Shown here piece by piece: positions 9,179-11,245 of a stretch of DNA of 11,245 bases; position 1 is the stretch's first letter; each line of letters starts with the position of its first letter. The stretch covers positions 1 to 11,245 of the forward strand of contig JAAZMU010000046.1 in NCBI GenBank assembly GCA_012798645.1, written 5' to 3'. A model generated the notes under the pieces. The model was given only the letters and a program-made list of their open reading frames with translations. It was not told the DNA's origin and did not search any database. The translations under genes and the position numbers were made by a program. Source of the DNA: Patescibacteria group bacterium. Lineage in GTDB: Bacteria; Patescibacteriota; Minisyncoccia; Minisyncoccales; Minisyncoccaceae.

Positions 9179-9319
9179 CCTTATTATTTTTAATATGGGG
9201 ATAATACCGCAAGTGACCCACCTGATACCATTCCGAACTCAGAAGTGAAACCTTGTAGGGCCGATGATAGTTTAATGCGAAAGTAGGACATCCCCATTTT
9301 AAAGGTAATAAGGATTTTT
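9179..9319 (+). terminator. 5S flanking stem with short T-run
   Basis: CCTTATTA (9179-9186) pairs with TAATAAGG (9306-9313), extending helix I of the 5S into a precursor stem, and TTTTT (9315-9319) follows. This could serve as both a maturation stem and a weak terminator. No other terminator precedes the mreC promoter. Confidence 0.45.
9195..9298 (+). rRNA. rrf: 5S ribosomal RNA, short form
   Basis: About 104 nt against 120 in E. coli. ATGGGGAT (9195-9202) pairs with ATCCCCAT (9290-9297) as helix I. The core CCACCTGATACCATTCCGAACTCAGAAGTGAAAC-type block and the loop E strands (GATGATAGT, GCGAAAGTAGG) are present. Helix IV is missing: five bases (TTAAT, 9272-9276) replace the usual hairpin of about 15. 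It follows 23S by about 60 nt. Confidence 0.95.
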
Positions 9320-9328
9320 AATACACAT

Positions 9329-9357
9329 TTGCTTTTATCTTAAATAAATAATATAAT
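9329..9357 (+). promoter_or_regulatory. Promoter of the mreC operon, nearly leaderless
   Basis: TTGCTT (9329-9334), 17 bp, perfect TATAAT (9352-9357). The predicted transcript start (about 9364) is about 5 nt before the ATG at 9369. Confidence 0.75.
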
Positions 9358-9368
9358 TAAGTATATGC

Positions 9369-10118
9369 ATGAAAACTTTTACTCTTAAAAGAACGGTTTT
9401 TTTGTTAATGTCTGTACTCGTAATCATTCTTGTTTTTTCTTTTTTCAAAGAAAATATTCAAAATGATTTACACAAAAGTTTTGCTGGAATCAAAGAATTC
9501 TTATGGAATATTAATATAAATAGAGAAAAGAGTTGTGCTTTTTTAGAAACCAAGCAAAGTTTTAAAAATGCAGAATTTAATAGTTTAAAAAAAGAGAATG
9601 AACTTTTAAGAGAGATTATTGGTATTTCCTTAAATGAAGACTACGAACTAGAAATTGCCTCTGTTACAGGACGAAACTCTTTTGAAGACATTATAACTAT
9701 TAATAAAGGGCTTAAGCATGGAATTAATGATGGTATGACAGTTTTAACCAGCGAAAAAGCTCTTGTAGGTAAAATTTTAAAATCATACAATGATTTTTCA
9801 GAAATATTATTGATTACAAATCCTCAAAGCTTAATTGACATTTTAATTACACCTAGTAATGAATATGCTATGGCTAAAGGAGATAATCAAAAACTTAAAT
9901 TAGACCTTTTAGAAAAAAAAGCCATTGCAAGTAAGGAAGATGTGTGTGTTACATCAGCTCTTGGAGGGCAATACAAAGAAGGCTTTCTTGTAGGAAAGAT
10001 TATTAATATTAGTGACTTAGGGTCAGAAGCTTTTAAAACAGGTGAAATTAGACCCTTTTTTGAGCTAACTGATTTAGACAAAGTTTTAATTATTAAAAAT
10101 GATAAAAAAACTGACTAA
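9369..10118 (+). CDS. mreC: Cell shape protein MreC
   Basis: The 249-aa bitopic MreC links the MreB/RodA/PBP2 elongation complex across the membrane and activates PBP2. Seen: a membrane segment at 9-26 (VFLLMSVLVIILVFSF), an extracytoplasmic coiled coil at about 58-85 (FKNAEFNSLKKENELLREI), then the beta-rich domain with the family block GRNSFEDIITINKG (101-114), GINDGMTVL and ALVGKIL. Length is typical of a small MreC. No mreB precedes it; the 5S gene does. There is no SD, and another ATG four bases upstream is out of frame. It overlaps mreD by 20 nt, so coupled translation is likely. Confidence 0.95.
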   Translation: MKTFTLKRTVFLLMSVLVIILVFSFFKENIQNDLHKSFAGIKEFLWNININREKSCAFLETKQSFKNAEFNSLKKENELLREIIGISLNEDYELEIASVTGRNSFEDIITINKGLKHGINDGMTVLTSEKALVGKILKSYNDFSEILLITNPQSLIDILITPSNEYAMAKGDNQKLKLDLLEKKAIASKEDVCVTSALGGQYKEGFLVGKIINISDLGSEAFKTGEIRPFFELTDLDKVLIIKNDKKTD

Positions 10119-10416
10119 AATTATCATACTAATAATGTTTTGGCTCTTAATATCCCTTTTCCAAAATAGTTTTCTTTCCATATACACAAACTTTAATTTC
10201 TTATGCTTGCTTGTTATTGTATTAAATATAATTGAAAATCCTGAAAGTAAGCTCGGTATAATATCTGCTTTTTTAGGAGGACTTTTGTTAGACCTTAGTA
10301 CAACCTATGAATTCGGATTATTCACAATTAGTCTTGTCATTTTATCCTTAATTGTAAAAACCATCTTATCAAAATTCTTAAAAATCCCTTATGCTTCCTT
10401 CATTCCGAAAATTTAA
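10099..10416 (+). CDS. mreD: Rod shape-determining protein MreD, short
   Basis: The 105-aa integral membrane protein has about four hydrophobic segments (about residues 8-26, 31-47, 54-70, 75-93), between which lie NIIENPESKLG and the GGLLLDL motif typical of MreD. MreD belongs to the elongation complex; its exact role is unclear. The usual length is about 160 aa with five or six segments, so this one lacks the C-terminal part. No frameshift is visible: the next gene begins inside its last codons (26-nt overlap), so the short form appears to be real. Identification rests on the MreD motif and the position between mreC and PBP2. Confidence 0.85.
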   Translation: MIKKLTKIIILIMFWLLISLFQNSFLSIYTNFNFLCLLVIVLNIIENPESKLGIISAFLGGLLLDLSTTYEFGLFTISLVILSLIVKTILSKFLKIPYASFIPKI

Positions 10417-11245
10417 AAAAGGACATTCAATTGATATCGAAGATATATTTATTGATAGTATCATCCAAAAAGAACATAAAAACTCAATCATTGCTTCTCA
10501 AAAAAAGGAAACAGTAATTAAAGAGCGAGTTTTTATCAATCTTTTTCTTTTTTTCTTTGCATTTATTATCCTTATGGTTGGTATCTGTTTTTTTTATCAA
10601 TTAGTTGGTGATGATTATATGGCAAGAGCAGAAAAGAATAAGTATATTTTTAAAGAAATAAACTCGGGAAGGGGTATAATATATGATAGGAATTTTAATA
10701 AGATAGTGGCTAATGAACAAATATTTAATTTAGTTTTAAAAGGAGAAGCAAGCAATGAAGCACTTTCTGAAGTCGCCAAAATACTTAATCTAGAAAGTAT
10801 TGAAGAAGGCAACACTTGCATAAAAGAGAATTTAAGCAACCAAGAAGTAATTGTGCTTAAAACAAAATTAGATAAGTTACAAGGTTTTGAACTTGAGAAA
10901 AAGAACATTAGGAATTATGAAAATGGGTATGCTTTTTCACACATTATTGGATTTCTATCAAAAGATGAAGAAAAAGGTCAAGATGGTATAGAAAAAGAAT
11001 ACGAAGATATTTTAAAAGAAATTCCAGGTATCACAAAATACAAAAGAGATGCCTTGAATAATATCTTAGGAGAAGAGCTTGTAAAAGACCCTGAGTCTGG
11101 GAAAAGCCTAATTTTAAACATTGATAAGAACCTTCAAATTAAAAGCGCAGAAGTTTTAAAAAGTGTTGCAAATGAAACAAATGCAACAGGAGGATCCATT
11201 ATTATCATGAATCCCAAAACAGGAGAAGTTCTAACGCTTGTAAAT
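10391..11245 (+). CDS. mrdA: Penicillin-binding protein 2 (partial, 3' end outside window)
   Basis: The first 285 codons of a class B PBP, the transpeptidase that cross-links peptidoglycan during elongation. Seen: a cytoplasmic N-terminus, membrane segment at 47-69, RGIIYDR (94-100, the class B PBP dimerisation-domain motif), GQDGIEKEYEDIL (196-208) and the opening of the transpeptidase domain, TGGSIIIMNPKTGEVL (266-281). The active-site SxxK lies beyond the window edge. The ATG at 10391 is inside mreD. There is no SD; translation is probably coupled to mreD. PBP2 rather than FtsI is inferred from the mreC-mreD context. Confidence 0.92.
   Translation, partial: MLPSFRKFKKGHSIDIEDIFIDSIIQKEHKNSIIASQKKETVIKERVFINLFLFFFAFIILMVGICFFYQLVGDDYMARAEKNKYIFKEINSGRGIIYDRNFNKIVANEQIFNLVLKGEASNEALSEVAKILNLESIEEGNTCIKENLSNQEVIVLKTKLDKLQGFELEKKNIRNYENGYAFSHIIGFLSKDEEKGQDGIEKEYEDILKEIPGITKYKRDALNNILGEELVKDPESGKSLILNIDKNLQIKSAEVLKSVANETNATGGSIIIMNPKTGEVLTLVN

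Noticed and set aside
9343..9350. AAATAAAT before mreC as an alternative SD pairing with the 16S tail ATTTATTT
   Set aside because: It lies in the promoter spacer upstream of the predicted transcript start, so it would not be in the mRNA; A/T-rich chance match.

Overview
The window looks like part of a low-GC Candidate Phyla Radiation (Patescibacteria) chromosome, most likely Parcubacteria-like. Four things point that way: a divergent but intact 16S that begins with a CPR-type GTGGATAAGGCATGCAAGTCGAACGG-like segment, a short EF-Ts (about 194 aa), tRNA genes without encoded CCA, and very compact genes. UGA is a stop codon (tsf ends on TGA exactly where the EF-Ts family ends), so code 25 is not used. 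The taxonomic call is inference and needs a 16S placement.

Layout, left to right. (1) 1-700: a leftward 164-aa zinc-ribbon-like hypothetical gene with its own promoter, a weak Shine-Dalgarno (SD) site, and a terminator that contains its stop codon. (2) 743-2484: a compact rightward operon, rpsB - tsf - a 118-aa membrane/coiled-coil protein - tRNA-Thr(UGU). (3) 2491-5013: promoter, 16S rRNA, a SAM-dependent methyltransferase gene, tRNA-Ile(GAU), tRNA-Ala(UGC), then a terminator. (4) 5022-5978: two self-contained small gene cassettes (174 aa and 70 aa), each with its own promoter signals and terminator and a composition unlike the neighbours. (5) 5995-9319: 23S and 5S rRNA with their own promoter, a folded leader and long processing stems. 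(6) 9329-11245: promoter, mreC, a short mreD, and the 5' part of a PBP2 gene that runs off the window; these are cell-wall elongation genes.

Main points. The 16S gene keeps the conserved GGATCA but continues TTTATTT where CCTCC should be, so this copy has no anti-Shine-Dalgarno. Consistent with that, rpsB, tsf, orf118, the methyltransferase, mreC, mreD and the PBP2 gene have no SD, and rpsB, mreC and the 70-aa gene start only a few bases after their predicted transcription starts. The 174-aa cassette nevertheless carries a textbook GGAGGT. The methyltransferase gene lies inside the pre-rRNA: its ATG forms the base of a 28-bp 16S processing stem, and its last codons and stop lie inside tRNA-Ile. 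Normal RNA maturation should therefore destroy its message at both ends. The 16S and 23S genes are separated by about 2 kb, two or more terminators and two foreign-looking genes, so the rRNA operon is transcriptionally split. The 5S lacks helix IV, and the 23S carries an A/T-rich expansion in the helix 68 region.
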